Below are positions 43,512 to 52,951 of a stretch of 64,000 bases of DNA, one piece after another. Numbering within the stretch: the first letter of the stretch is position 1; every line of letters starts with the position of its first letter. The position numbers and the translations under genes were made by a program. The DNA comes from Marivita sp030148515. Lineage in GTDB: Bacteria > Pseudomonadota > Alphaproteobacteria > Rhodobacterales > Rhodobacteraceae. The notes below the pieces were generated by a model. That model was not told the DNA's origin. It saw only the letters and a program-made list of their open reading frames with translations, and made no database searches. The DNA lies in NCBI RefSeq assembly GCF_048006345.1, contig NZ_CP180351.1, positions 3,534,001-3,598,000 of the forward strand, read 5' to 3'.

Positions 43512-44653
43512 GGGTTACCGGTGATTGGCTAAGTTCGCAGGGCACGCAAGCGGTGTTTACCGCTTTGCAAGCTCGCGGGAACAGCGCGTTTGCTGTCGGT
43601 GGATGCGTTCGAAACGCGCTCATGGGTGTTCCGGTGACCGATGTCGACATCGCCACTGACGCCATGCCGGAAACCGTACAGGCGCTTGCCCAAGATGCAG
43701 GCCTCAAGTCGGTGCCCACCGGTATTGAACATGGGACCATCACGGTCGTTTCGGCAGGTGTCGGCTATGAGGTCACGACCTTTCGCGCGGATACCGAAAC
43801 CGATGGGCGTCATGCCGTGGTGCGGTTTTCGACAGACATGGCCGAAGATGCGGCACGGCGCGATTTCACGATGAATGCGCTTTATGCGGACGCGTCCGGT
43901 CGGGTTATCGACCCATTGGGAGGATTGCCTGACCTTGAAGCGCGACACGTGCGGTTCATCGGGACTGCGCAGGATCGTATTGCCGAGGATTACCTTCGCA
44001 TCCTCCGCTTTTTTCGCTTTTCCGCGTGGTACGGGGACCCCGATCTTGGTTTTGATCCTGATGCGCTGGCCGCCATCGCGGTCAGCCTTGACGGATTGCG
44101 CGGACTGTCGCGCGAGAGGATCGGCGCAGAACTTATCAAGCTCTTGTCTGCGCACGAACCGGCACCGGCGGTCGGATCAATGGCGCAGAGCGGCGTCTTG
44201 AATGCTGTTCTGCCAGGAAGCCAGATGTCTGGTTTGGCCCCGTTGGTGAATCTTGAGCAGTCTGTCGGATTGGCGCCAGATCCGCTTCGGCGTTTGGCAG
44301 CACTTGCTGTATTCGACGGGACCGAATTGCGTTTATCAAAAAAGGATCAACGGCGACTTGGGCAGTATCAGAGCCTGATTTCCACATCGGAAACGGCTTC
44401 TGAACTTGGCTATCGGTATGGACGAGACATCGCGTGGGATGTGCTGCTGTTGCGGGCGGTGCTTCTGGAAATGCCGCTTGACCCCGAGGCGATGCGTGCC
44501 GCCGAAATCGGATCTAACCAGAAATGTCCGGTCAAGCCCGGAGATCTGATGCCCGCGTACTCGGGTGCCGCGCTGGGCGAAAAGCTGCGCGAGGTTGAGG
44601 ACACGTGGATCGCATCCGGATTTACACTCAGCAAAACTGATCTTCTGGGGTAG
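43508..44653 (+). CDS. CCA-adding tRNA nucleotidyltransferase / poly(A) polymerase family
   Basis: Class II nucleotidyltransferase of 381 residues. Motifs in order: FAVGGCVRNAL (nucleotide-binding helix), DVDIATDA (catalytic Asp-x-Asp), and RRDFTMNALYAD with the basic patch, then the tRNA-nucleotidyltransferase helical domain (RIAEDYLRILRFFRFSAWY). Most alphaproteobacterial genes of this kind are CCA-adding; the length and lack of a long basic tail favour that over poly(A) polymerase. It is coupled to the Nudix gene by ATGA and ends an hslO-nudix-cca unit. Confidence 0.87.
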   Translation: MRVTGDWLSSQGTQAVFTALQARGNSAFAVGGCVRNALMGVPVTDVDIATDAMPETVQALAQDAGLKSVPTGIEHGTITVVSAGVGYEVTTFRADTETDGRHAVVRFSTDMAEDAARRDFTMNALYADASGRVIDPLGGLPDLEARHVRFIGTAQDRIAEDYLRILRFFRFSAWYGDPDLGFDPDALAAIAVSLDGLRGLSRERIGAELIKLLSAHEPAPAVGSMAQSGVLNAVLPGSQMSGLAPLVNLEQSVGLAPDPLRRLAALAVFDGTELRLSKKDQRRLGQYQSLISTSETASELGYRYGRDIAWDVLLLRAVLLEMPLDPEAMRAAEIGSNQKCPVKPGDLMPAYSGAALGEKLREVEDTWIASGFTLSKTDLLG

Positions 44654-44654
44654 A

Positions 44655-44678
44655 CGGGTTTTCTCTGGAAAAAACCCG
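44655..44678. other. Hairpin after the nucleotidyltransferase gene
   Basis: CGGGTTTT (44655-44662) pairs perfectly with AAAACCCG (44671-44678) across an 8-base loop. No T-run follows in the rightward direction, so it is only a possible terminator. Confidence 0.35.
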
Positions 44679-44794
44679 CGCTAAAGTTGCGGTGTCATAC
44701 GGACAACACCGAACATTGATTTATCTGTCGTCACGGGCCACACGCGCTTCTGCGTGATCTGGGCCTCTTGCCTGTTTCCCAAGGAGACCGTTTG

Positions 44795-46639
44795 GTGTTC
44801 CGCTTTTTCGAAAATCTGGTCGATCCCTACGGCCGCTACGACGAAAAGGATGCACCGCCGACGCGGCTTTTGCCGTTCATGCTCGACTACGCGCAACCGT
44901 TCAAACGGGTTTTTGTCTATGCCGCGATCATGTCGGTTGTTGTTGCGTCCATCGAAATCGGGCTCATCTGGGCGATGGGTTGGGTTGTCGATATCCTTGC
45001 CGGTGATCCGACAGAGGTGTGGGAGGCCTATGGCGGCTGGTTGATTGCGCTTGCCGTGTTCATCCTGCTGGTTCGGCCTGCCTTGCAGGCCTTGGATGTT
45101 CTGCTTCTGAACAACACGATTCTGCCGAATTTCGGCACCTTGATCCGGTGGCGGGCGCACAAGCATGTGCTCCGCCAGTCGGTCGGCTGGTTCGAGAACG
45201 ATTTTGCCGGGCGCATCGCGAACCGGATCATGCAGACCCCACCCGCCGCAGGCGAAGCGGTGTTTCAGGTGTTCGACGCAATTACGTTCTCGCTGGCCTA
45301 CGTGATCGGGGCCTTGGTTCTGCTTGGGCAGGCGGATCCGCGTCTTGCGATTCCCATGATTGGCTGGCTGTTTCTGTATGGCGCATTGGTGGTGTGGACA
45401 GTCAAACGGGTTGGCCCCGCGTCGCAGGCAGCGTCCGATGCGCGGTCAGAGGTGACCGGGCGTGTGGTCGACAGTTATACCAACATCCATTCCGTCAAGA
45501 TGTTCGCACACAGCGATACCGAACTGACTTACGCCAAGGACGCGATCGAGAACACCCGAAAGACGTTCCAATACGAGATGCGGCTTTTCACCATCATGGA
45601 TGTGGTGCTTGTCACGCTGAACGGACTTTTGATCGTTGCCGTCGTGGGTTGGGCATTCTGGCTCTGGATGCAAGGCCAGGCCAGCGTCGGGATCGTCGCT
45701 GCGGCGACTGCGCTGACACTGCGCCTTAATGCGATGACCGGTTGGATCATGTGGGCGCTGACCTCGTTCTTCCGCCAATTGGGTGTTGTGGCCGAAGGAA
45801 TGGAAACCATTGCCCAGCCCATAACGTTGGTGGATCAACCGGATGCCAAACCGTTGAACCTGACCGAGGGAAATATCGAGATTCAGTCTCTAACACACCA
45901 CTATGGCCGCGATTCCGGGGGCTTGAACGCGATCAACCTGACAATCAAACCCGGTGAGAAGGTTGGTCTGATCGGGCGATCCGGGGCGGGCAAATCCACA
46001 TTGGTCAAGCTGCTCTTGCGGTTCTACGAAGCCGAAAGCGGGCGCATACTGATCGACGGTCAGGACATTTCGCATGTCACGCAAGACAGTCTGCGTCTGG
46101 CCATTGGCATGGTTCAGCAGGACAGCTCGTTGCTGCACCGCTCTGTCCGGGACAACATTCTGTATGGCCGTCCCAATGCGACGGAGGCCGAGATGATCGC
46201 AGCGGCCAAGCAGGCACAGGCGCATGACTTCATCCTCAACCTGCAAGACCCGCAGGGTCGCACCGGGTATGATGCGCAGGTGGGCGAACGGGGGGTCAAG
46301 CTTTCGGGTGGTCAACGGCAGCGCGTGACCTTGGCCCGCGTGATCCTCAAGAACGCACCGATCCTGCTGTTGGACGAGGCGACAAGCGCGCTCGATTCCG
46401 AGGTCGAGGCGGCGATTCAGGATACGCTTTATGGCATGATGGAAGGCAAGACCGTCATCGCCATCGCTCACCGGTTGTCGACCATCGCGCATATGGACCG
46501 CATTCTGGTCATGGATGAGGGCCGGATTGTCGAACAGGGCAGCCATGACGCGCTATTGGCCAAAGGCGGGCTATATGCAGGGTTCTGGGCCCGCCAGTCG
46601 GGTGGGTTCCTTGATCCTGATACAAAGGCCGCGGAATGA
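44795..46639 (+). CDS. ABC exporter half-transporter 1 (fused membrane and ATPase domains)
   Basis: First of three tandem paralogues, about 614 residues. The GTG at 44795 is chosen because AAGGAG stands 8 bases upstream; TTG at 44792 and 44768 are in frame. A six-helix ABC membrane domain (about 40-330) precedes the ATPase with Walker A GRSGAGKST, signature LSGGQRQR, Walker B LLLDEATSALD and H-loop AIAHRLST. It lies closest to the MsbA/ABCB exporters. Substrate unknown. The stop overlaps the next gene's ATG (ATGA). Confidence 0.93.
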   Translation: MFRFFENLVDPYGRYDEKDAPPTRLLPFMLDYAQPFKRVFVYAAIMSVVVASIEIGLIWAMGWVVDILAGDPTEVWEAYGGWLIALAVFILLVRPALQALDVLLLNNTILPNFGTLIRWRAHKHVLRQSVGWFENDFAGRIANRIMQTPPAAGEAVFQVFDAITFSLAYVIGALVLLGQADPRLAIPMIGWLFLYGALVVWTVKRVGPASQAASDARSEVTGRVVDSYTNIHSVKMFAHSDTELTYAKDAIENTRKTFQYEMRLFTIMDVVLVTLNGLLIVAVVGWAFWLWMQGQASVGIVAAATALTLRLNAMTGWIMWALTSFFRQLGVVAEGMETIAQPITLVDQPDAKPLNLTEGNIEIQSLTHHYGRDSGGLNAINLTIKPGEKVGLIGRSGAGKSTLVKLLLRFYEAESGRILIDGQDISHVTQDSLRLAIGMVQQDSSLLHRSVRDNILYGRPNATEAEMIAAAKQAQAHDFILNLQDPQGRTGYDAQVGERGVKLSGGQRQRVTLARVILKNAPILLLDEATSALDSEVEAAIQDTLYGMMEGKTVIAIAHRLSTIAHMDRILVMDEGRIVEQGSHDALLAKGGLYAGFWARQSGGFLDPDTKAAE

Positions 46640-48495
46640 TACGGCACAGTTACCAAAAACTGATAGAGCTTGCCGGAAACCAGATCGATCCCGACGCACC
46701 GGCCCCGGGTGTACCACCGATTCAGCTTCGCGCGTTCATGGCGTGGTGTCTGAGGGGCGGTTGGCGAGTGGTCTGGCTGGGCGTTGTCATATCGGTTTTG
46801 GCAGGTCTGACCGAAGTTGTGTCGATGCAGTTGCTTGGTGATGTTGTGGATGCGGTGTCTGCCACGTCGCCTGATGCGTTCCTGTCGGAACACGGTGGCC
46901 TTATCTTTGCCTGTGTCTTTGTTCTTCTGATCGCGCGCCCGCTGCTGTTTGGGGGTCTGGCCCTGACGCAGTCGGTGATGATTGGTCCCAATATCGGGAT
47001 GCAGGTCATGGCGCGCATGTTCCGCTGGACACTTGGGCAATCCGTCACCTTCTTTGACAATGATTTCGCGGGACGACTTGCACAGAAGAAGATGCAGGCT
47101 TCGAATTCGCTGACCGAGATCGTTATCGAAACGGTCAACGCGGTGACCTTTGGTCTGGCCACGATCCTTGGCACAGCGTTTCTGGTAGGCGCTGTCAGCC
47201 CTTGGATGATCCTCGCGCTCGCCGTTTGGTTTGCCGTCTATCTGGGATTTCTGCGGGTGATGCTGCCGATCATCCGCGCGCGATCTGCTGCCCGTGCGGA
47301 GGCCAAAGCGCAGGTCACCGGACAGGTTGTCGATACGATCAGCAACATCAAGACCGTCAAACTCTTTGCGGGGGATCGGCACGAGGACGGAAAAGCGCTG
47401 GGCGCGATGGAACATCTGCGCGGCACTGCGCTGCGCTTTGGCGAGGCACAGACCCTGTTTCGCCTCGGTTTGATGTTCATCGCGGGGGCGCTTCCGATTG
47501 TATTGGTGGGTATGGCCATTGCCATGCGCGGCAATGGGAACGTGACCCCAGGAGACATCGCCGCCGTCGGTGCGGTTGGGATACGATTGTCTCAGATGAC
47601 CGGGTGGATCAGCTACACGATCATGGTGATCTACAGCCATGTGGGTGAGGTTGAGGACGGGATGAATACCTTGGCCCCTGCGCAGCGGATCGAGGATGTT
47701 CCAACCGCGAGCGACCTTATCGTGACAGACGGGCACATCCGGTTTGAAGGCGTTTCATTCGCGTATGGACAGCGCGAGGGCGGGATCGAAGACGTGACGC
47801 TGGATATTGCGGCGGGTGAAAAGCTTGCCGTGGTGGGGGCGTCGGGCGCGGGTAAATCCACGCTCGTGTCGCTTTTGTTGCGGCTCTATGACACCGAAAA
47901 AGGCCGCATTACCATAGACGGGCAGGACATTGCGGCTGTCACCCAAGACAGTTTGCGGCGGCAGATCGGTATGGTCACGCAGGAGACCGCGATGTTCAAT
48001 CGCTCGGCGCTGGACAACATCCGGTACGGTCGCCCCGATGCAACAGAGGCTGAAGTGTTCCGCGCTGCCGAGAAGGCAGAGGCGCATGAGTTCATCCTTG
48101 GGTTAGAGGATTCCCGTGGACGTCGTGGGTATGCGGTGCATCTAGGCGAACGGGGTGTCAAACTGTCGGGCGGTCAACGACAACGCATCGCGCTTGCGCG
48201 GGCCATTCTCAAGAATGCGCCGATCCTTGTTTTGGACGAGGCAACCAGTGCGCTTGATTCCGAAGTCGAGGCACAGATCCAGTCGGCACTCGAGCGCGTG
48301 ATGGAGGGCAAGACTGTTCTGGCCATTGCACACCGTCTGTCGACGATTGCCAATATGGACCGGATCATCGTCATGGATGCCGGTCGGATCGCTGAAATCG
48401 GAACGCATGACGCGCTTTTGGCGCAGAACGGGCTTTATGCGCGGTATTGGGATCGGCAGTCCGGCGGGTTCATCGGCGCGGAGGCTGCCGAATGA
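46636..48495 (+). CDS. ABC exporter half-transporter 2
   Basis: Second tandem paralogue, 619 residues with the same layout. The membrane domain includes a FDNDFAGRLAQKKMQ segment that matches FENDFAGRI and FENDFAGRLSQK in its neighbours, and the ATPase has GASGAGKST, LSGGQRQR and LVLDEATSALD. The C-terminus GLYARYWDRQSGGFIGAEAAE (last 21 residues) recurs in half-transporter 3, evidence of recent duplication. The ATG overlaps the previous gene's stop, and its own stop overlaps the next gene. Confidence 0.94.
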   Translation: MIRHSYQKLIELAGNQIDPDAPAPGVPPIQLRAFMAWCLRGGWRVVWLGVVISVLAGLTEVVSMQLLGDVVDAVSATSPDAFLSEHGGLIFACVFVLLIARPLLFGGLALTQSVMIGPNIGMQVMARMFRWTLGQSVTFFDNDFAGRLAQKKMQASNSLTEIVIETVNAVTFGLATILGTAFLVGAVSPWMILALAVWFAVYLGFLRVMLPIIRARSAARAEAKAQVTGQVVDTISNIKTVKLFAGDRHEDGKALGAMEHLRGTALRFGEAQTLFRLGLMFIAGALPIVLVGMAIAMRGNGNVTPGDIAAVGAVGIRLSQMTGWISYTIMVIYSHVGEVEDGMNTLAPAQRIEDVPTASDLIVTDGHIRFEGVSFAYGQREGGIEDVTLDIAAGEKLAVVGASGAGKSTLVSLLLRLYDTEKGRITIDGQDIAAVTQDSLRRQIGMVTQETAMFNRSALDNIRYGRPDATEAEVFRAAEKAEAHEFILGLEDSRGRRGYAVHLGERGVKLSGGQRQRIALARAILKNAPILVLDEATSALDSEVEAQIQSALERVMEGKTVLAIAHRLSTIANMDRIIVMDAGRIAEIGTHDALLAQNGLYARYWDRQSGGFIGAEAAE

Positions 48496-50321
48496 AGGCG
48501 ATCGCGGATTTCATCAAACCGTTCGATCCCGCAGAGGGCCCCCCGCCGCAAGATATCTTGCCGTTCATGCGCTGGGCGTTGCGGGGTGCCGAGCGGGCCA
48601 TTCTCATCGCTTTTGCGATCACCTTTGTGACCGGCATGTCCGAACTTGTCGCTGCCCGCTTTACCGGTTGGGTGATCGACCAGACCGAGATTGCCGAACA
48701 GGGTGCCTTCTGGGCCACGTTCTGGCCAGTGGTCATCGTGGGTGTTGCGTTCTTTCTGGTGATCCGCCCGCTGATCTTCGTGATGGACGCGGGTGTGACC
48801 AGCATCTTGTTGGGGCCGAACCTTTATCCGATGGTCCTGGCGCGGCTCAACCAGCACACGCTGGGCCATTCCATGCAGTTCTTCGAGAACGACTTTGCGG
48901 GTCGACTCAGTCAAAAGGCGATTCAGACTGCACGGGCGCTGACCGATCTAGTGATCGAGGTGTCCGATGTCGTGATCTATTCGATTGCGATGTTCATCGG
49001 TGCGTTCATTTTGATGCTCACGATCGACGCGCGCTTGCTTTTGATCTTCGTCGTGTGGGCAGGGTTTTATGCGGCCGCATTACGGTATTTCATTCCCCGT
49101 GTTCAGAAACGGTCCAAGGCGCGGGCCGGTGCACGTACCCATGTGACCGGACAGGTAGTGGACATCTATTCCAACATCGCGGCTGTGAAGCTTTTTGCGC
49201 GGGATGCGGATGAGGATACGGCAACACGCGGGGCGCTTGATGCCTACCGCGACCGATCGATTGAGTTTGGCACGTTGTCGGCGGTGTTCCGCATGGTGCT
49301 GATGACCTTGGGTGGCATTCTGCCCTTGTTTGCCATTCTCGGTGCGCTTTGGCTTTGGAGCGCGGGCAGCGCCACCGCCGGCGATATCGCCATGACTGCG
49401 ATGATCACCACACGCCTGTCTATGCTCACCAACCGTCTGGGTCGGGTCGCGATGTCGATCTTTACCAACATTGGCGAGGTCGAGGACGGCATCGGAACGC
49501 TGACGCCGACACATGGGATCACCGACCGCGCCTCTGCGCAGGGCAGCGTGCCGACGGGACCAATCCATTTCGACAATGTGTCTTTCGGGTATGGCCGCGC
49601 TGCTCGGGCCTTGAACGGGTTTGATCTGACCGTTGCGGAAGGCGAGAAGGTTGCGCTTGTGGGCGCGTCCGGTGCTGGCAAATCTACGGTCGTGTCGCTC
49701 TTGTTGCGGCTCTATGACGTGGAAAAGGGACGGATCACGGTGGGTGGAACTGATATCCGCGACGTGACCCAGATTGCGCTGCGGACGGACATTTCCGTTG
49801 TCCGGCAGGAAACTTCGATGTTCAACCGATCCGCGATGGAGAACATCCGCTACGGCAGGCCTAATGCGTCTGACGAAGAGGTGTTCGAGGCGGCACAACG
49901 TGCCTCGGCGCATGAGTTCATTCTGGGTCTGGTCGATCACAGGGGGCGCACCGGATATGCCGCCCATCTTGGGGAGCGGGGTGTCAAGCTGTCGGGTGGG
50001 CAGAGACAGCGCATTGCGCTTGCCCGTGCGATCCTGAAGGATGCGCCGATCCTTGTGCTGGACGAGGCGACCAGCGCACTCGACTCAGAGGTAGAGTCCG
50101 AGATCCAGACTGCATTGGATCACGTCATGCGCGGCAAGACGGTTCTGGCCATCGCGCATCGCCTTTCCACCATCGCCAGCATGGACCGGATCGTGGTGAT
50201 GGACGAGGGACACATCGTCGAAGTCGGCACCCATGACGCGCTGCTTGCGAAGGATGGACTCTACGCGCGCTATTGGGACAGGCAGTCAGGCGGCTTTATC
50301 GGGGCCGAGGCCGCCGAATAG
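48492..50321 (+). CDS. ABC exporter half-transporter 3
   Basis: Third tandem paralogue, about 609 residues, closest to half-transporter 2 (shared ending RYWDRQSGGFIGAEAAE). The membrane domain begins near residue 30; the ATPase motifs GASGAGKST, LSGGQRQR, LVLDEATSALD and AIAHRLST are all intact. The start at 48492 overlaps the upstream stop (ATGA); the frame is open to 48447 as a shadow. All three have intact catalytic glutamates, so any of them could work as a homodimer. Confidence 0.94.
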   Translation: MKAIADFIKPFDPAEGPPPQDILPFMRWALRGAERAILIAFAITFVTGMSELVAARFTGWVIDQTEIAEQGAFWATFWPVVIVGVAFFLVIRPLIFVMDAGVTSILLGPNLYPMVLARLNQHTLGHSMQFFENDFAGRLSQKAIQTARALTDLVIEVSDVVIYSIAMFIGAFILMLTIDARLLLIFVVWAGFYAAALRYFIPRVQKRSKARAGARTHVTGQVVDIYSNIAAVKLFARDADEDTATRGALDAYRDRSIEFGTLSAVFRMVLMTLGGILPLFAILGALWLWSAGSATAGDIAMTAMITTRLSMLTNRLGRVAMSIFTNIGEVEDGIGTLTPTHGITDRASAQGSVPTGPIHFDNVSFGYGRAARALNGFDLTVAEGEKVALVGASGAGKSTVVSLLLRLYDVEKGRITVGGTDIRDVTQIALRTDISVVRQETSMFNRSAMENIRYGRPNASDEEVFEAAQRASAHEFILGLVDHRGRTGYAAHLGERGVKLSGGQRQRIALARAILKDAPILVLDEATSALDSEVESEIQTALDHVMRGKTVLAIAHRLSTIASMDRIVVMDEGHIVEVGTHDALLAKDGLYARYWDRQSGGFIGAEAAE

Positions 50322-50360
50322 CCCTCGACCAATGCGGCGCGCTGAGGCAAAAGCCGCGGC

Positions 50361-51581
50361 ATGACAACAGTAAAGATCAAACGACTGGGCCATCTGGGCG
50401 ACGGCATTGCCGACGGACCGATTTACGTGCCTGCAGCCCTTCCCGGTGAAGTGGTGACAGGCACTTTGGATGGTGAACATCTGCGTGATCCCAAGATCGA
50501 CACACCGTCGGAAAACAGGGTCAAACCACCGTGCAGCCATGCCAAGTCCTGTGGCGGATGCCAGTTGCAACATGCGTCGGATGTGTTCGTTTCTGATTGG
50601 AAGCGCGATGTGGTGCGGCAGGCCTTGGCCGCGCATGGGATTGCAGTTGATCTGGAACCGCCAATCACGTCTCCTGCGAAATCCCGTCGGAGAGCAACCT
50701 TTTCCGTCAAGCGGACAAAGAAGGGGGCCTTGGCCGGGTTCCACATGAAGGCCTCGGACACGATCATTTCGGTTCCGAATTGCCAGCTTTTGCATCCAGA
50801 GCTGACTGCCGCTTTGCCGATGGTCGAAGCGCTTGGCGTTCTGGGCGCGTCGCGCAAGGGCGAATTGTCGGCACTTGTGACGCGGACGGATACCGGCCTC
50901 GATGTCACGGTCACTGGCGGCAAGGAAATGGATGTTGCGTTGCATCAGGCACTGTCCGATCTCGCGCGCGACTACGATCTTGCCCGCATCGCATGGGACG
51001 ATGACATCGCGTTGCAACGGCGCGCGCCTGTTTTGCGTCTTGGTCCGGCAGACCTGACGCCGCCTCCGGGCGCGTTTCTGCAAGCCACGCGCGAGGGCGA
51101 AGCGGCGCTAATCGACGCGGTCAAACAGGCTCTCACAGGGGTAAAACGGGTGGCTGACCTGTTTGCGGGCTGTGGGACATTTGCGCTGCCACTGGCACAG
51201 GATGCGATGGTTCACGCGGTCGAAGGCGACCGTGACATGACAAATGCGCTGGACCATGCGTGGCGCAATGCCGAAGGGCTAAAGCGGATCACACACGAGG
51301 TGCGGGACCTGTTCCGCAACCCGCTGCAACCAGAGGAATTGGCCAAATGCGATGGCGTGGTGATAGACCCGCCGCGGGCTGGGGCTGCGGCACAGGTTGC
51401 AGAACTTGCGCGGTCTTCGGTTCCGCGCATTGCCCATGTTTCGTGCAATCCGGCGACATTTGCGCGGGATACCGCCACGCTGATCCGCGCTGGATACGAT
51501 GTTGAGTGGATCAGGGTGGTTGATCAATTCCGGTGGTCGACCCATGTGGAACTGGTGGCGCTTCTGCGCCGAAATAACTGA
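50361..51581 (+). CDS. RNA m5U methyltransferase, TrmA/RlmD (RumA) family
   Basis: SAM-dependent RNA methyltransferase of 406 residues. An N-terminal TRAM-like beta domain is followed by cysteines for a 4Fe-4S cluster (PCSHAKSCGGCQLQHA, CX5CGGCX-type). The C-terminal methyltransferase has DLFAGCGTFALPLA (SAM), VIDPPRAGA and the catalytic Cys in HVSCNPATFARD. The cluster favours an RlmD/RumA-type 23S rRNA enzyme over TrmA, but which base it methylates cannot be read from sequence. It follows the exporter cluster after 39 bases. Confidence 0.9.
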   Translation: MTTVKIKRLGHLGDGIADGPIYVPAALPGEVVTGTLDGEHLRDPKIDTPSENRVKPPCSHAKSCGGCQLQHASDVFVSDWKRDVVRQALAAHGIAVDLEPPITSPAKSRRRATFSVKRTKKGALAGFHMKASDTIISVPNCQLLHPELTAALPMVEALGVLGASRKGELSALVTRTDTGLDVTVTGGKEMDVALHQALSDLARDYDLARIAWDDDIALQRRAPVLRLGPADLTPPPGAFLQATREGEAALIDAVKQALTGVKRVADLFAGCGTFALPLAQDAMVHAVEGDRDMTNALDHAWRNAEGLKRITHEVRDLFRNPLQPEELAKCDGVVIDPPRAGAAAQVAELARSSVPRIAHVSCNPATFARDTATLIRAGYDVEWIRVVDQFRWSTHVELVALLRRNN

Positions 51582-51593
51582 CGAGGCAGGGCA

Positions 51594-52358
51594 ATGCGGG
51601 ACAAGGTGGCAGCGTTTCTTGAACAGGCTTGGGTGACGAATTTCATCATCGGCGTGATCCTGTTCAATGCTGTTTTGCTGGGATTGGAGACGTCGGATGC
51701 GGTCATGGCAGCCGCGGGTCCAGTGATTCTCGCGCTCGATAGCTTGTGTCTGGCGATCTTCGTGCTCGAAATTGCGCTCAAGCTTTATGCTCATGGGCTT
51801 CGGTTCTTCAAAAGCGGCTGGAACATCTTTGATTTCGTGATCGTCGGGATCGCGCTTGTTCCGGCGACGCAGGGGTTCTCGGTCCTGCGGGCGCTGCGGA
51901 TTCTGCGGGTGTTGCGGGTCATTTCAGCCACACCGCGTCTGCGGCGCGTGGTCGAAGGGTTCATCACGGCGTTGCCCGGCATGGGTAGTGTGTTTCTCTT
52001 GATGGCGCTGATCTTTTACATCGGCGCGGTGATGGCGACCAAGTTGTTCAGCGACGCTTTTCCCGAATGGTTCGGCGATCTGGGCAGATCGGCCTATTCG
52101 CTGTTCCAGATCATGACGTTGGAATCATGGTCCATGGGGATCGTGCGCCCCGTCATGGAGGTGTTCCCCTGGGCCTGGGCATTTTTTGTGCCGTTCATCA
52201 TGGTTACAACCTTTGCGGTTGTGAACCTTCTTGTGGGTCTGATCGTGAATTCGATGCAGGATGCCCATGCCGAAGAGTTGAACGAAAAGACAGACGCCTA
52301 TCGTGACCAGGTTCTGGCCCGACTGGAAGCCATCGAAAAGCGGCTGGATCAGCGGTAA
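51594..52358 (+). CDS. Voltage-gated sodium channel of the NaVBac family
   Basis: Single-domain, six-helix voltage-gated channel of 254 residues; four copies form the channel. S4 has arginines at every third position (R99, R102, R105, R108 in LRALRILRVLRV). The selectivity filter TLESWSM (175-181) matches the bacterial sodium-channel consensus TLESW and is the one known from Silicibacter (Ruegeria) NaVSp1. The C-terminal tail ends in a charged helix (AEELNEKTDAYRDQVLARLEAIEKRLDQR) suited to a four-helix coiled coil. A GAGGCAGGG precedes the ATG. Confidence 0.94.
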   Translation: MRDKVAAFLEQAWVTNFIIGVILFNAVLLGLETSDAVMAAAGPVILALDSLCLAIFVLEIALKLYAHGLRFFKSGWNIFDFVIVGIALVPATQGFSVLRALRILRVLRVISATPRLRRVVEGFITALPGMGSVFLLMALIFYIGAVMATKLFSDAFPEWFGDLGRSAYSLFQIMTLESWSMGIVRPVMEVFPWAWAFFVPFIMVTTFAVVNLLVGLIVNSMQDAHAEELNEKTDAYRDQVLARLEAIEKRLDQR

Positions 52359-52445
52359 TTTGCCTGTCCGCGCTCACGGTTTCGTTTTACCGATGGTTGA
52401 ACAGTCTGGTACACTGTCCGAAAAACAAATCGGGCAGTGTAACCA

Positions 52446-52931
52446 ATGTTGCGACTCTTCTGTTTCTTGGCACTTCTTCTGGGTGTGACGGCCTGTGGGA
52501 AGTTTCCCACCTATACCGGCCCGGAAGTGACCCGGATCGTTGTGCAAAAGGCGGATCGCAAGATGTACCTCTTGCATCACAACGCGGTGCTGAAAACCTA
52601 TGACATCGGCCTTGGTTTTGCGCCCGAGGGGCACAAGCAAGTGGAAGGCGACGGCAAAACGCCCGAAGGCGAATACATGATTGATCGCCGCAATCCGAAC
52701 AGCAATTTTTACCTGTCGATCGGGATCGACTACCCGCGTCCGCGGGACATCGAGGTCGCCAGCACAATGGGCAAATCGCCCGGCGGAGACATCTTTATTC
52801 ACGGGCGGCCGTGGAAAAACCGTAAGGGTGGGCGCGATTGGACATGGGGCTGCATCGCGGTGACAAACCGGGAAATGCGCGAGATTTACTCGATGGTGAG
52901 AGACGGTACGCCCATCACCATCAACCCCTAG
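52446..52931 (+). CDS. L,D-transpeptidase (YkuD) lipoprotein
   Basis: Putative peptidoglycan L,D-transpeptidase of 161 residues. The N-terminus LRLFCFLALLLGVTAC is a lipoprotein signal with Cys17 as the lipidation site. The catalytic motif is HG-x-PWKN...DWTWGCIAVTN with His119 and Cys136. Catalytic family members make 3-3 crosslinks or attach proteins to peptidoglycan. It follows the channel gene by 87 bases and is convergent with the CAP-domain gene. Confidence 0.9.
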   Translation: MLRLFCFLALLLGVTACGKFPTYTGPEVTRIVVQKADRKMYLLHHNAVLKTYDIGLGFAPEGHKQVEGDGKTPEGEYMIDRRNPNSNFYLSIGIDYPRPRDIEVASTMGKSPGGDIFIHGRPWKNRKGGRDWTWGCIAVTNREMREIYSMVRDGTPITINP

Positions 52932-52951
52932 AAAATCAACAGGTTAGTTGT

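Noticed and set aside
46468..47736. Long leftward open frame opposite the ABC exporters (422 codons) and the similar one at 29719-30987
   Set aside because: They are antisense shadows of strongly conserved genes, rich in Arg/His/Gln with no ribosome site or recognisable domain.
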